Shown: in pieces, positions 1 to 12,101 of the stretch
Numbering within the stretch: position 1 is the stretch's first letter
How the letters are laid out: every line of letters begins with the position of its first letter
Source of the DNA: Epiperipatus broadwayi
Lineage: Eukaryota > Onychophora > Udeonychophora > Euonychophora > Peripatidae
Direction of reading: 5' to 3'
Assembly: GCA_028023455.1 (NCBI GenBank)
Contig: JAQFVV010006238.1
Span: 7,386,572 to 7,450,571, forward strand
DNA: 64,000 nucleotides
Translations under genes and position numbers: made by a program
Notes under the pieces: model-generated
What the model was told of the DNA's origin: nothing
The model's input: only the letters and a program-made list of their open reading frames with translations
The model's database searches: none

Positions 1-1138
1 TTCTAATACTACTTGTTACTTCACATTCACTCGCAATTATACACATATAAAAATATTATTATGTATGTGCGTGTTTTATCCCCTAATAACAAAATATTAT
101 TTAAAACCAAAATAATAATAATATATTAGTTAAAACTAAAATCATAATACCATAAAAAAAATTGTTTTACACATTAATATTTTTCATAACTGTAAAATTA
201 ATAAACAAATAATTTTGATACATTCAAGATCATTTATGAAGCTCAAAGTTATTATTAGTAAGACATTCTTGTTTTTAATCAATCTGAATAGTCTTTAAAA
301 GTTCTTTAAATAAAATATACCACTTTATTGCTAAAATGTTCATTAAGACTCTGATATCATAAAGAAAATAGATATAAAAAGTCATATTACCGATCTTTTG
401 TTTGTGGTGAATTTCCAAGGGTTCAAACTTGTCTTGTATAATGTCTATATTTCTGCAGCTACTATTTCCGTTTTACGTGGGAACAATCTCTTTCTTGAGG
501 TGTATAACTATTTGATGATGATGACTCTATTGAGGTTATTTGCTTTAGTGGACAATTTGGAAATCATTATATTAATTTTTCTTCTCTTCCTGTCAAGCAT
601 GATTCTTTTAGTGGATGAAATACAGCCGTTGTTTTTACATTTATAAATTTTCTTGAGTTTAAAATCAGTTGTTGGAACAATTAATTGGACTTGATGATTA
701 ATATTTATCGGTAGATTAATTCATCTTTTATCGAATGCAGGTGAATGCTTTCTTCCTTCTATTAAAAACATCTTATTTCTCTGGTCAGTTGAAAGGTGTA
801 GAATATTATTTTAGACACAACATCTTTTCTTTCCTATGTGATGTGCAGCTTCCCCAGATGGTCCAGCAAAGATGGGACATACATATAATTTTTCTAGCCA
901 GCCATTTCTTATATTTTCAACACTCAATTTAATAGTCTAATAATCTGAATCATAATCACAATAATAATAATTCTTCAAGACAGCTTTTTATATCCAATTT
1001 TTAGCTAACTTAACCAATCAGAGATAGCGTCACTTTCTATTTTTAGACAAATTCATTTTAATTAGATCTCTAATTTATTTTCAACTGAAAAGTTTAATCC
1101 TTTTTCCAGACACTTTTGTTTAAAAAAAAAATAGACTT
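1..1138. other. AT-rich sequence, nothing recognised
   Basis: No coding region with recognisable motifs, no tRNA-like boxes and no clear repeat structure. The short open frames near 398-646 and 735-932 are low-complexity and have no family signature, so they are not called as genes. Confidence 0.5.
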
Positions 1139-1950
1139 AATCCTTATTTCCTTTCTTTTTTTACATCTAGGTAACATTTCAAATTTTTGAGCTTCCTTCT
1201 TTAGATTTTAAGATAAGACAATTTCAAAATTAGAGTTCCCACCCAGATTAAGCTCCCAAAGTGACAAACAATCATTTACAAAAACAAAATTGCTACAAAA
1301 ATAGATATCTGATTCAACAGATTTCCTCTTTTAACATAAAATTGTACAAAAAAAATAATTTGACAGATTTAATCATTCCTTTTCTTTCAATATTTAATAA
1401 ATGTAAATTTCTGTATGTAATGTACACACATACTTCATTATTTCAAATCATTCATAAACTAACATTAAATAATATAATTGCTAGCTTAGTAATTATAACC
1501 CTAATATTTAATTGAATCTGTAACTTTTAAATCCCAATTACAATTACAGAAAAGCAAAATAGAAGTATAGAATAAGATATTAGAATTGATCAAGCATAGG
1601 TTAGTTTTAAAGAAAGTTAAAATGTTGAATAGTTGAAATATGAAACAATTAAATAGCTTACACATACACTGCCTATACATATGCATTATAACTTTGCTTT
1701 TTAACAGAAAATTTAAATATTAAGTGTGTGTGCTGCTCTTTTTGAGATTTATTAACACACAAACAAGTAAAGCATATAATTGTTGACCCACTCTCTTTCT
1801 ATCTAAAGCTTTTAAAATTTTGATCTGGTAGGGTTTGAACTTGGATGCCCTACAGCTTCTTTTATGGTTATATAAAAATGTGATGATGATTTTGTTTTAC
1901 ATTTTACATGCACATTACTATAAATTTAGCTAATGACTAAATTGTAATGG

Positions 1951-1989
<39 letters not shown>

Positions 1990-2707
1990 TATATATATAT
2001 CAAAATACAGTACAATTTATATAAATTATATTCTTTTAGAAGTACTTTCGACTATACACTTTGTAGTCTTTATCAACTATATAACGTTGAATAATCAAAA
2101 CGAGACAACCCTTAACAATACCCATAGTTCAATTCAGATTTCCCACAATTCTGTTATCTTAACATTTGATGACTGGCGATTCATTAACATTTGATGATTT
2201 CTTGAAATCAACATAGCCTCTTTTATTTTACGTTTATTATGACAACGTTCAATTTGAATAATTTTCATATTTTTATAATCAAATTTAAATCCATATTGAC
2301 AAGATTTATTATGATCAAATATAACAGATGATGAAGGTTTATTTACATCTGTTCCATATTGATTCTCTTTTTGAATTCTTTTATATAAAAGCATATGTTC
2401 TTTTATTCTCTTCTCAAATGTACACTTAGATTCACTAATGTATTGTACGCCACATCCACATATCAATCTATATATAATAGAATTTTGATTAAACTTTGAA
2501 TTTTGAATTTTAGAATTATTAAGCAATCTATTTATGTTATTTGTAACAATATCAAACATTATAAATTTTCCTAATAAACTATCTCATCATATAAATCATT
2601 AAACCATTTCATTTTAATATTTTTATTTTTAATTTTATTATAGTTTGATTTCTTAAATCCTTTAATAATATTACAATTGCATTTTATATAAATTTTCAAC
2701 AAGCATA
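1139..2707. repeat. Left arm of large inverted duplication
   Basis: This arm reads as the reverse complement of 2939-4579, separated by a spacer of about 230 bp. The outer 1.4 kb of the two arms is almost identical by eye; for example 1501-1686 and the complement of 4031-4216 encode the same 61 residues. The inner 150 bp (2560-2707 against 2939-3130) is clearly more diverged. The arm holds a Penelope-like 3' end on the minus strand (2134-2559), a (TA)n tract near 1957-2000, and about 800 bp of unidentified sequence (1139-1955). The outer edge is where the two arms stop matching. Confidence 0.85.
2134..2559 (-). pseudogene. Penelope-like element C-terminal GIY-YIG endonuclease (left copy)
   Basis: A 141-residue fragment matches the C-terminal part of a Penelope-like retroelement protein, in which a reverse transcriptase is followed by a GIY-YIG nuclease that nicks target DNA. 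Visible features are an IIYRL stretch followed by CGCGVQYISES, then EKRIKEH, the usual layout of the PLE GIY-YIG core with its CxC metal-binding-like pair. The canonical YIG reads YIS and the expected Arg after it is Lys, so activity is doubtful. The reverse transcriptase is absent: upstream coding sense decays within 150 bp. The 3' end runs into a (TA)n tract. The near-identical inverted copy at 3120-3545 has a 1-bp deletion that this copy lacks. Family assignment is firm; it is a 5'-truncated non-functional fragment. Confidence 0.75.
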
Positions 2708-2938
2708 ACAAAAATGACATTTTATTTTATCCGAAATTTCATAATTTTCATTCGAAAAAAAATTTCAACCAACACCAAGGAATGGAAAAAAACCTCAATT
2801 GAAACTGGAGGTTTTATTCCATATGAATCACATGTACCTATGTGTCATAAGCTGTCTGGATTGAAATCATTCTTATTTCGAAATGAAAAATTATGCAAAT
2901 ATTCTAGTGATAAAATTAAAAATGTACATTAATTTGTT
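2708..2938 (+). pseudogene. PLE fragment forming the spacer of the inverted duplication
   Basis: Open from about 2714 to a TAA at 2930-2932, this stretch continues in the same sense into the PLE frame at 2945, so the spacer is the upstream part of the right-hand PLE copy rather than foreign DNA. It encodes a basic segment followed by a SGLKSF-like stretch, plausibly the region after the reverse transcriptase palm. No catalytic RT motif is present. It has no partner in the left arm, so the duplication is asymmetric at its centre. Confidence 0.5.
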
Positions 2939-3698
2939 AATGACTTGTTGAAAATTGGTTATTATAAAAATGCAATTGCTAATATTATTAAAGGATTTAA
3001 AAGAAATCAACACTATAATAAAATTAAAAATAAAAATATTAAAATGAAATGGATTTCAATGCCATTTATATCAGATGAGCAGGTCAAGTTTATTAGGAAA
3101 ATTTATAATGGTTTGTGTCATATTGCTTTTTTCTCTACAAATAACATAAATAGATTGCTTAATAATTCTAAAATTCAAAATTCAAAGTTTAATCAAAATT
3201 CTATTATATATAGATTGATATGTGGATGTGGTGTACAATACATTAGTGAATCTAAGTGTACATTTGAGAAGAGAATAAAAGAACATATGCTTTATATAAA
3301 AGAATTCAAAAAGAGAATCAATATGGAACAGATGTAAATAAACCTTCATCATCTGTTATATTTGATCATAATAAATCTTGTCAATATGGATTTAAATTTG
3401 ATTATAAAAATATGAAAATTATTCAAATTGAACGTTGTCATAATAAACGTAAAATAAAAGAGGCTATGTTGATTTCAAGAAATCATCAAATGTTAATGAA
3501 TCGCCAGTCATCAAATGTTAAGATAACAGAATTGTGGGAAATCTGAATTGAACTATGGGTATTGTTAAGGGTTGTCTCGTTTTGATTATTCAACGTTATA
3601 TAGTTGATAAAGACTACAAAGTGTATAGTCGAAAGTACTTCTAAAAGAATATAATTTATATAAATTGTACTGTATTTTGATATATATATTAATTTGTG

Positions 3699-3765
<67 letters not shown>

Positions 3766-4579
3766 GCCATTACATTTTAGTCATTAGCTAAATTTATAGT
3801 AATGTGCATGTAAAATGTAAAACAAAATCATCATCACATTTTTATATAACCATAAAAGAAGCTGTAGGGCATCCAAGTTCAAACCCTACCAGATCAAAAT
3901 TTTAAAAGCTTTAGATAGAAAGAGAGTGGGTCAACAATTATATGCTTTACTTGTTTGTGTGTTAATAAATCTCAAAAAGAGCAGCACACACACTTAATAT
4001 TTAAATTTTCTGTTAAAAAGCAAAGTTATAATGCATATGTATAGGCAGTGTATGTGTAAGCTATTTAATTGTTTCATATTTCAACTATTCAACATTTTAA
4101 CTTTCTTTAAAACTAACCTATGCTTGATCAATTCTAATATCTTATTCTATACTTCTATTTTGCTTTTCTGTAATTGTAATTGGGATTTAAAAGTTACAGA
4201 TTCAATTAAATATTAGGGTTATAATTACTAAGCTAGCAATTATATTATTTAATGTTAGTTTATGAATGATTTGAAATAATGAAGTATGTGTGTACATTAC
4301 ATACAGAAATTTACATTTATTAAATATTGAAAGAAAAGGAATGATTAAATCTGTCAAATTATTTTTTTTTGTACAATTTTATGTTAAAAGAGGAAATCTG
4401 TTGAATCAGATATCTATTTTTGTAGCAATTTTGTTTTTGTAAATGATTGTTTGTCACTTTGGGAGCTTAATCTGGGTGGGAACTCTAATTTTGAAATTGT
4501 CTTATCTTAAAATCTAAAGAAGGAAGCTCAAAAATTTGAAATGTTACCTAGATGTAAAAAAAAAAAGGAAATAAGGATT
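2939..4579. repeat. Right arm of large inverted duplication
   Basis: Complement of 1139-2707. In order it holds the linker and GIY-YIG part of a PLE (2945-3545), its 3' non-coding tail, interrupted (TA)n tracts (3681-3762), and about 800 bp of unidentified sequence ending at 4579. At that exact point a further PLE 3' end begins in direct orientation, so the outer edge coincides with a PLE 5' truncation point. Confidence 0.85.
2945..3545 (+). pseudogene. Penelope-like element linker plus GIY-YIG endonuclease (right copy, frameshifted)
   Basis: The frame from 2945 encodes the linker that joins reverse transcriptase and endonuclease in Penelope-like elements (a WISMPFISDEQVKFIRK-type block), then the NNINRLLNN segment and the GIY-YIG core with CGCGVQYISES and EKRIKEH. 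Loss of one T near 3290, relative to the left copy, shifts the frame; the C-terminal half continues in another frame to a stop near 3545. A TAA at 2930-2932 separates it from upstream PLE sequence. The element is dead. Its 3' flank has the same non-coding tail as the copies at 2134 (minus) and 4580 (plus). Confidence 0.75.
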
Positions 4580-4900
4580 TAAATTTGATTATAAAAATAT
4601 GAAAATTATTCAAATTGAACGTTGTCATAATAAACGTAAAATAAAAGAGGCTATGTTGATTTCAAGAAATCGTCAAATGTTAATGAATCGCCAGTCATCA
4701 AATGTTAAGATAACAGAATTGTGGGAAATCTGAATTGAACTATGGGTATTGTTAAGGGTTGTCTCATTTTGATTATTCAATGTTATATAGTTGATAAAGA
4801 CTACAAAGTGTATAGTCGAAAGTACTTCTAAAAGAATATAATTTATATAAATTGTACTGTATTTTGATATATATATTAATTTGTATATTACATATATTGT
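4580..4900 (+). mobile_element. Third PLE 3' end, 5'-truncated
   Basis: Starting abruptly inside the GIY-YIG C-terminal coding region, this fragment repeats 3395-3690 nearly exactly (same stop codon region, same 3' non-coding tail, same TATATATATTAATTTGT terminus). With the copy at 2945-3700 it makes a direct repeat separated by about 800 bp. Such partial tandem copies are typical of PLE insertions, which often carry a second truncated copy. Confidence 0.7.
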
Positions 4901-4979
4901 GAAACGAATACAGATATCAAACTTTATTTATTATATATATATAAGACATTTTTGATTTCAGTCAATCAATATAATAGTA

Positions 4980-6830
4980 AAGACTATAGGTCACTTTTTT
5001 GACACAAGGAAAACCTCTGAATCACTCATTACTGAGACTGTTATTTTTTTTAAAAAGGATAAGGACCTTAGAAAGATAAACAATTACAGATGGGTAGTGA
5101 TAACATCAGTGTTATATAAACTTTTTGCATATATGGTAGCTGGAAAGGTGGCAGAATGGATGGAAAAAAATAATACAGTGGGAGAAATACACGTTTTTAG
5201 AACAGGGATATAGGACATAGATTATTTGTAGTCACACAACTTATAGATATGAATAGGAATGACTGGGTAGGTAGTTATATATGGTCTTTATAGATATACA
5301 GTTAAAAATTGGGTGGGTCTAAAGCAAGGATGCCCTAAGTCATCTATTTTTTTTATATTTTAGAGAAATAAAAAGAGCAATAGAAAGACTAGGAAGAGGG
5401 ATAGAGATACCATTAATAGATGGCAAGGGAATGTATACATTATCAGGTCTTTTATTTGCTGATGATATCTTCTTGTGCACAGAAAGTAGAGAAGATATGG
5501 AAGTTATGCTGAAAACATGTGCAAGGGTGGGTAAAGAAATGGAGATTAAATTTAGTGAAGAAAAATAAAAAATAATGATGATAAATACTGGGGAAAGAGC
5601 AGAGAAAGAATTTATATCAGGGGATATAAAGTTAAATGTTGTGGATAGGTATAACTATTTGGGAATCGTCTTAAGTAATCAGAGAAATTGCTTGGATGAA
5701 TGGGAGAAAAAATTGACAAATAAAGCAAAGAAAGGAAAGACTGATAAAGAAATTACCAGTGTTTTCTTATAATAAATATGATGTAACAAGAATTGTAAGA
5801 AAGGGGATGGCAGTAGTAGGGTTAACTTATAATAATGATGCATTAAGTGTTGGTAAAATGGTGTTAGATTACATAAAAAAGTAATAAAAGTAGAAAGATA
5901 TACATTAGATGCAAATGGGTGGATGGGAAAGGAAGAAATTTCAAGAAGAAATGGGATGGTCAAGTTTTCATATGAGAGATACAAAAAGCAAAATGAAAAT
6001 CTTGGGTAGATTGCAATTTATGGATAGTAAAAGAAAAGCCAAAATTGTATTTAATTGGCTTATGAGTAAAGTACAGGCAACAAGATGGATGAGAAATATA
6101 GTATGGTATGCAGAAGATTTGGATAAGACTTTGTCAATATCTTTGTACAAAAGGTAGGATGATTGTGTTAACAGAATTGTTGAGTGTTATCATGGCAAAG
6201 AATGTGATGAAAAAAATAGATGCATTAATAAAAAATAGGAAGTTGGAGAGATAGAGAACTAACATGGAGAGTAAAAAGAATTTAAATATATATAGAAGTA
6301 AACAGAATATTGGGTGTGAGTTAATGTACAATAATAGCAAGGAAACTAGTTTAGTGTTTAAGGCTTGAAAAGGATTTTTAGCATCAAGGGAATATACACA
6401 TAAATGGAGGAATGTGGGTTCTTTAGTCTGCAAGTTATTTAAGGAAGGCATGAAAAATATTACGCATCTGTTAATTGAATGTAAATGCATTCAAGCAGAA
6501 AAGGTACAAATGAAGAAGTTCTGGGAGAATAAATATAAGCTAAGTTATTATACAGAAAGTGTATTTTTGGTCTTCATGCTGTGTTTGGAAAAAGATAAAG
6601 GGGAGGGGGTGTCTAGATATAAAGGCCATAGAGTGGACAAAGATGATGTTTTGCAAATGAGATGAAGCATGATAGAAAAGAATATGGAAAATTTTTGGGT
6701 GGGGAATGCAAAGGAAAAGTAATGTGGCTAACAAGTTTTGGGGCATAATGGTTGAAAGATTTCTGACTTTGATAAAAGGGTAGCCATATCACATCACATC
6801 ATATTTCATCACATCTCATCGTGACAAGCG
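4980..6830 (+). mobile_element. Decayed non-LTR (LINE) retrotransposon, 5'-truncated
   Basis: Reverse transcriptase blocks occur in order: an N-terminal finger region with a KINNYR motif near 5070-5100, motif A beginning at VFID near 5285, motif B reading GLKQGCPKS near 5315-5340, and the catalytic motif C LLFADD near 5450-5475. A YLGI block follows near 5665. Motifs A and B are only a few codons apart, so an internal deletion has removed the sequence between them. Several stops and frame changes fall along the C-terminal region, with further coding-like pieces at 5909-6157 and 6414-6665. The 3' end is a short run of TCACATCACATC-type repeats at about 6787-6822. LINE identity is clear; the clade is not. 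No apurinic endonuclease is visible. Confidence 0.7.
5575..5772 (+). pseudogene. LINE reverse transcriptase thumb fragment
   Basis: This 65-residue frame carries on from the FADD-containing stretch after a single in-frame stop at about 5566. It contains the YNYLGIVLS block found in the thumb region of LINE reverse transcriptases. It is one of several broken pieces of the element at 4980-6830 and not an independent gene. Confidence 0.6.
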
Positions 6831-7828
6831 CAAATTCCCTATATTCCAGATATAAATGCAGCTTCAATTAAATATAGCCTACATTAATTTTTATTGTAGA
6901 ATTAATTTATTATTCATTCTTCAAGCCCACTAATATCGTTATGCATATATTAAAAATATTTAAACCGTAGTAAAATCAAAAAATTATATTTCACTAGAGT
7001 GTAAGGACAACAAATAAATAATACGAGTAAGAAACATTAAGAAAGTGCTAAGACAGATTTTCAATAAAGAGCTAACATTACTTTAATAAAGTTCAACATC
7101 GGATGTTTGGCTTAACAAGGTTTTAAAATTTATTATTGTATTATTTATGTTCTCCATACACTGTTGTAAAATAATATATATATATATAACGGCATTTGTT
7201 TTCCTCACTCGTATACAGACAGGTTTAATAAAGCAGTGAAATTCAAACAATTACGCTGGTATTTGTTCATTCAATCTTTCTAAAAAGGTTTGGTGTTATG
7301 CTTCTTAGTAGTAAAAAAAACTGCATCGCATATGATTTAAAATGAGAAATTAATTAGCTAAACAATATGTGTCGTTTGCCAATTCTCTCATTTTGAAAAT
7401 GTTTTGTTTATTAATTTCAAATGATTTAGGTTTTTTTTCCCTCTTATGATTCATGTCTTTAGTTTTAATTCAAATGCATCAGGCTAATTAAATTTCTGCC
7501 AGGTTTTTTTGTTGTTGTTGTTGTTGCTTCTAAATCTCGTAACATCTTCGATTTTATTAGAAAAGATAGTACTGTAATTTAATTGGCAGAAATATTTTAA
7601 CATGAATACGATATATATAATATTTACTTGATTTTTATATTTTTCCAATAACTTCTTTCAAACAGTATTCTTTAAAAACAAAAACAGATTTATGCATTTT
7701 AGCACTGCGTAGCATGATGTGTTTGAAGCTAATGGTCTCTGGATTATAAGTCTATCACTTTCAGGACTCAAATATCACATGACTTTCCAAAAAACTAAGC
7801 ATTCGCTTTTTTTTTTTCAAGAATTAGG
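6831..7828. other. AT-rich sequence, nothing recognised
   Basis: No coding or RNA features. It includes a short (GTT)n run near 7511-7526 and poly-T runs at 7807 and 7829. Confidence 0.5.
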
Positions 7829-7942
7829 TTTTTTTTTTTTTCATATGTCATAGCATCGGCCGGGACGCGAACCCACACCCGTCTGCAACCAACTACTTGC
7901 TTCCAAGGCGGGTGCGATGACCTCTCGGCTAAGAACGCTTGG
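7829..7942 (-). mobile_element. tRNA-derived SINE, copy 1
   Basis: On the minus strand the unit starts at CCAAGCGTT, has an A-box-like TTAGCCGAGAGG, a B-box GGTTCGCGTCC, and ends GATGCTATGACATATG followed by an A-tail (poly-T at 7829-7840 on the plus strand). Apart from the short tail it is entirely tRNA-like, with no body of unrelated sequence. No convincing TSD is seen for this copy. It belongs to the same family as 10769, 25644, 60938 and 62974. Confidence 0.75.
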
Positions 7943-8290
7943 TTTTAAAGAATCTGTGCTTAGCTACCCATCATGGAGAAGGAAGTATCATGGATGGCTT
8001 ATTAGCATCAGAGATGTTGGAAAAAGCACCGGAAAGAATTATATTTTAGACTAGCAATTTAATTATTGGAGTTAATTCATTTGGAAACAAGGACATTTAT
8101 AAGATCAATCAGTCAGTTTCATGGCTCAGAGCATCCTTGTTAACTCTTGAAAATATATTGTCAGGTGATCAAACAACTTTTTTTAAAGACAGTTGTTTTT
8201 TCTTTACCTAAAATATTTTTTCAAAACATTAAAAAAGTTTAATGGTTTACAGCTTAGGAGGGCATCTTTAGAAGATCAAACACTGGAATC

Positions 8291-8419
8291 GACAAAGATG
8301 AAGCCATGAACTATGAACTTTGAACTCCATTTTGACAAAGATGAAGCCATGATCTATGAACTTTAAACTCCATTTTGACAAAGATGGAGCCATGAACTAT
8401 GAACTTTGAACTCCATTTC
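8291..8419. repeat. 43-bp tandem repeat, three copies
   Basis: Units begin GACAAAGATGAAGCCATGA at 8291, 8334 and 8377, an exact 43-bp period with a few substitutions. No coding potential. Confidence 0.9.
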
Positions 8420-8814
8420 TCATTATTCTATGACAACATCAAACCACATGGGTACTTATAATTTTTTATTTTATTAAATAAAAAAACAAAAATCATAAAA
8501 GATGTAAAAATGTGGAAGTATAAGAGTTGAACTCATTATCTGTGGTGTTCCACTTTGGGAAAATCATCATCTTAAATTCCAAGATTGTATTCCCTATATT
8601 AATATTTATTATACAATTTGTTTTAGTTAATGAATAACATTTATTATAATAATAATCATCATCATTTCATCAAATGAATTATTACTTAGGAGTTCATAAT
8701 AAGTTTGAGCATGAGAGATCCATGATGTTGTGCTTCACAATCATTCACCTCTCCATGCATTAAAACACATAAAAGCTTTATAAAGTATGTTGATTTTATA
8801 AAGATAACATTATT

Positions 8815-9455
8815 TTTAAAATAATATAGGCGCTATTGCACCTGACCGTAAAGCTACTCTTTACTTAAAAATTAAATAAAATTATATTATTCTGCAAGTG
8901 CTTTCAAGAGATGTGCTCTCATCCTCATAGCTCTAAGTGAAGTAATTATATGTAAATTATGCAAAGTTCAAAGTTTAATTGCTCCATTTCATTAAGATCG
9001 CGAAGCATGTGTCCTTGCGGTTGATGGCGTTGTAATCCATCACAATGAAGCAGGCTCCTTAACTTTTTCTTTTACATCATGCCTTTTTTTGCAGACCAGA
9101 TTGACATCTTGAGGTTCACACTGGTGTCCTGTTAGTTTCTGATGAAGTGCAAAAATGGAATAACATGATGGATCTGACTGAGCTTTAATATATGCATATT
9201 TGTGTTGTAGTAATTTGGTTTCTATTGCTGGCTTGGTTTCCCATAATATGAGGCTCTACAATTTGCATGAGTACATGCAATATTATAAATGGCTTGAGGT
9301 GTTTAAGCCAGTGTTAGTTTATCTTTCGTGTTGTTAAGCAATCTGTTAGAACTGGGGAGGGGTGTACAAAATTGCAGAGTAATATAATTTTATTTTGTCT
9401 TTAAGTAAAAAGTAGCTTTGCGGTCAGGTGCAATAGCGCCCATATTATTTTACAA
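8815..9455. mobile_element. Long-TIR MITE, about 0.6 kb
   Basis: The termini are inverted repeats: GGCGCTATTGCACCTGACCG at 8829 matches the complement of the sequence ending at 9440. Similarity continues inward about 68 bp with several mismatches and outward through AAAATAATAT. The interior has no transposase. The superfamily is uncertain because the boundary between TIR and target duplication is blurred by the AT-rich palindromic flank. Confidence 0.75.
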
Positions 9456-9577
9456 ATATATTTTCGCACGCAAAGTTTTCGAGTTAGGTTTGAATTACAA
9501 AGATAACATTAATAATATAACCATTACTGAAATAAAAAAGCATTAGGTTATATGTTTTCTTAATAAAAATGTTACAT

Positions 9578-9732
9578 TTGGTGATTATTTATCTTGTTGA
9601 CATGTGTGTGATCAAGTATGTCAGCAGTATGAGATAGCATGGATAGTTGAGAGTCATGTGAAAGTCTGAGTTCAAACCCCCTATATATTACATATTGGAG
9701 TGCAGGTACGAAAAAGCCTGTACTGTAGAAAA
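9578..9732 (+). repeat. Fragment of dispersed repeat with tRNA-like boxes
   Basis: This is the inverse of part of 27235-27370. It carries TAGCATGGATAG and, about 35 nt later, GAGTTCAAACCCC, spaced like the A and B boxes of a tRNA-type pol III promoter. This suggests a tRNA-derived SINE, but the box match is imperfect. Confidence 0.5.
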
Positions 9733-10768
9733 AAATTCATATATTAAAAATGTTTGTGTTAAGTATCCCATATAGTTTTATAACTAAATTTGTATTTAAT
9801 AGGGATTCAAATGAGAAAAAAAAACAACAACATAAATTCCAAACTTAAAAAACTATTGTTTGTTTTGTAACTTTAATTAACTAGGGTATATCTCATCACA
9901 ACTATTTTATTTTATTAAAGATAACAGTTTTTATGCTTAATTTAGATTTTAAAACATAAACAATATATGTAGAAATATAATTATTACTACAATTTTTTTA
10001 ATAAGAAAATGCTACAAAATATTTTCGGTGTGATGTTGAGATTTGTCAACATGATGACTTATAATTTTATTCATTGGAGACATATATCTTAAAGGAATTG
10101 ATTATATGACAAAGCTAATTAATAATAACAGAGTTTCTAAATAAGCGTTTTATATAGGATTTTAGATTTTTTTGTAAGACACATTCTATTTACACTATAA
10201 TGATTACAACACAAATATTCTAAACAAAACAATATTTATGGATTTTATTGGAAGATTATAAAGATCTTAACTCTAGTGTTGTTGTTTTTTTCTGTTTTTT
10301 CTTCTCTTTTTTTCTTTCACGACATTAGAATTACTATCTCTATCATAAGCAACTACTTCTAATAATGTTGAAGATATAATATGATTGAAAGCTGAAATTA
10401 AATAAAATAAACTTTTAGAACGAAAAGTTGATGATAGAAAATTTAAAAAAAAACCACCAAATTGAGAAGGAAGATCAACAAATTTGGGGATATATGTTCG
10501 TGTATTTACAGTTCATAGATTGGTTTGTGCAATGGACACAAAATTCATTTTTAATATTTTTATTCTTTGCTAAGGATAATGATAGGGACAGTTTGATTAT
10601 TTAAAATGTGACATCTATAATATCTAAACCTTCTCATGTTAATTTTAGTTCCTGATAACGTATTCAACAATAAATCTATTAATAACTCTTTTTACATCTT
10701 TTAGCTACAGATTACTAAAAAATTAAAAATTGCTAAATGTAAAATTAAATAATAATCACTTGTAATAC
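9733..10768. other. AT-rich sequence, nothing recognised
   Basis: No motifs, RNA genes or clear repeats beyond short homopolymer runs. Confidence 0.45.
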
Positions 10769-10863
10769 TTTTTTTTTATGTGTCAAAGCGTCGGCCGGGA
10801 AACGAACCCCGGGACAACTGCGTGAAGGCCGCTGTGCTAATCACTCGGCCACCAACGCTTGAC
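10769..10863 (-). mobile_element. tRNA-derived SINE, copy 2
   Basis: Best-preserved tRNA shape of the family. On the minus strand the 5' AAGCGTT pairs with the 3' GACGCTT as a 7-bp acceptor stem (one G-T pair), around an A-box-like GGCCGAGTGATTAGC and a B-box GGTTCGTTTCC. A short A-tail follows (poly-T at 10769-10777 on the plus strand). ACTTGTAATAC upstream and ACTTTTAATGC downstream may be a decayed target duplication. Confidence 0.8.
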
Positions 10864-12101
10864 TTTTAATGCTTATTAGACATATATTTACAATAGGTTC
10901 TGTATAATGCAGATTAAACACAATTAATCCCAAATTTCTGGTTTCAGAGCATTTTTTTATTTGTGATTTTTTTGAATTTCAAAACCCATATTCCGCTTAT
11001 ATGGGGGGAGGGGCGACAGACGGAGCATTTCCGACTTTTATTTTTTTGAAAAAAAAAATGTTAATGTTAGTTCAAACTAATTTACTTCAAAATATTAAAT
11101 ATCTTCTTTTAAATTTTATTTTAATAATATAAGTTGTTCATTTTAACACTATTTTATTTGTGTATTCAACAAATATTTTATATTTATACATTTACATATT
11201 AAAGTTTTCTGAGATTTTTTTGAGATAATATTACTACCAGATTTTTAATAGTGTTTTAATAACATTTATTTTCTAACATTTTCAGCTGTATCTGCAGATT
11301 TCATCAGATAATTGCTTAATCTATTACATAATTTAAAATAATATAATAATGAAATTTAAAATAATATAATAATGATAATAATCTTTATAATATATTAAAC
11401 CAATATCTTATTAAGGCTGTAGGTTTAGTTGAAACAAAATTAAAGTAAAATTGCTAAAAAAAATTAATGGTGCATTGTATTGTATTACCTTGAGTAATAA
11501 AGAGATAGTGACAACATTAATTCATCTCCTTACACTTATGATTTCAAGATGGCTTATCATCACTCTACTTGAGAGCCATCTAGTGTAATCTTTGAGAAAT
11601 CAAGATGATCCATTACTTTAAAAATTCCCATTTGCATGTTAGTTTCTCACTTTTTTCTTTATCAATGAAGACTAAGATTCAAATCTGGATTTAATGCACT
11701 CATGTATGTTTCATTTAATTTTCAGAAATTAAAAGAAAAACTAAGACTTTAAACCCAGGCTAATTGACTTATATATATTTGTAGATCTGGCATTTTTGAT
11801 AACATTTACATTGATAATCAACAAATATTAGCAGGAAATATTTGTTCCAATTTTTTAAATATGTTTTTATTTAATTTTATTATAGGGCTGGAAATGGATT
11901 TGATCAGGAGTTTCAGCTTGGCAATAATTTATGTTTAGACATCCCTATTTACGGATTCTCTCTCTATTATAGAAGTGAAAGAGATATAGAAAAAATGATC
12001 TAAAATAGCCTGTATCACACCATTTGTCTAGGATGTACATTTTGTATACAAAAATGAAGTCTGCAAATATATAATATCTGATTTCATTTATAGTTTTCAA
12101 A
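10864..12101. other. AT-rich sequence with one dispersed-repeat remnant
   Basis: The only recurrent segment is about 11565-11690 (CATCTAGTGTAATCTTTGAG), which resembles 59515-59640. A G-rich stretch lies at 11000-11030. No coding sequence. Confidence 0.4.

Noticed and set aside
1501-1686. 61-codon ORF identical to that at 4031-4216
   Set aside because: It is identical because it lies in the two arms of the inverted duplication; it has no motif or coding signature.
10769-10863. Functional tRNA gene
   Set aside because: It has a tRNA shape, but four relatives with A-tails and long TSDs show it is a SINE; no intact anticodon arm could be confirmed.
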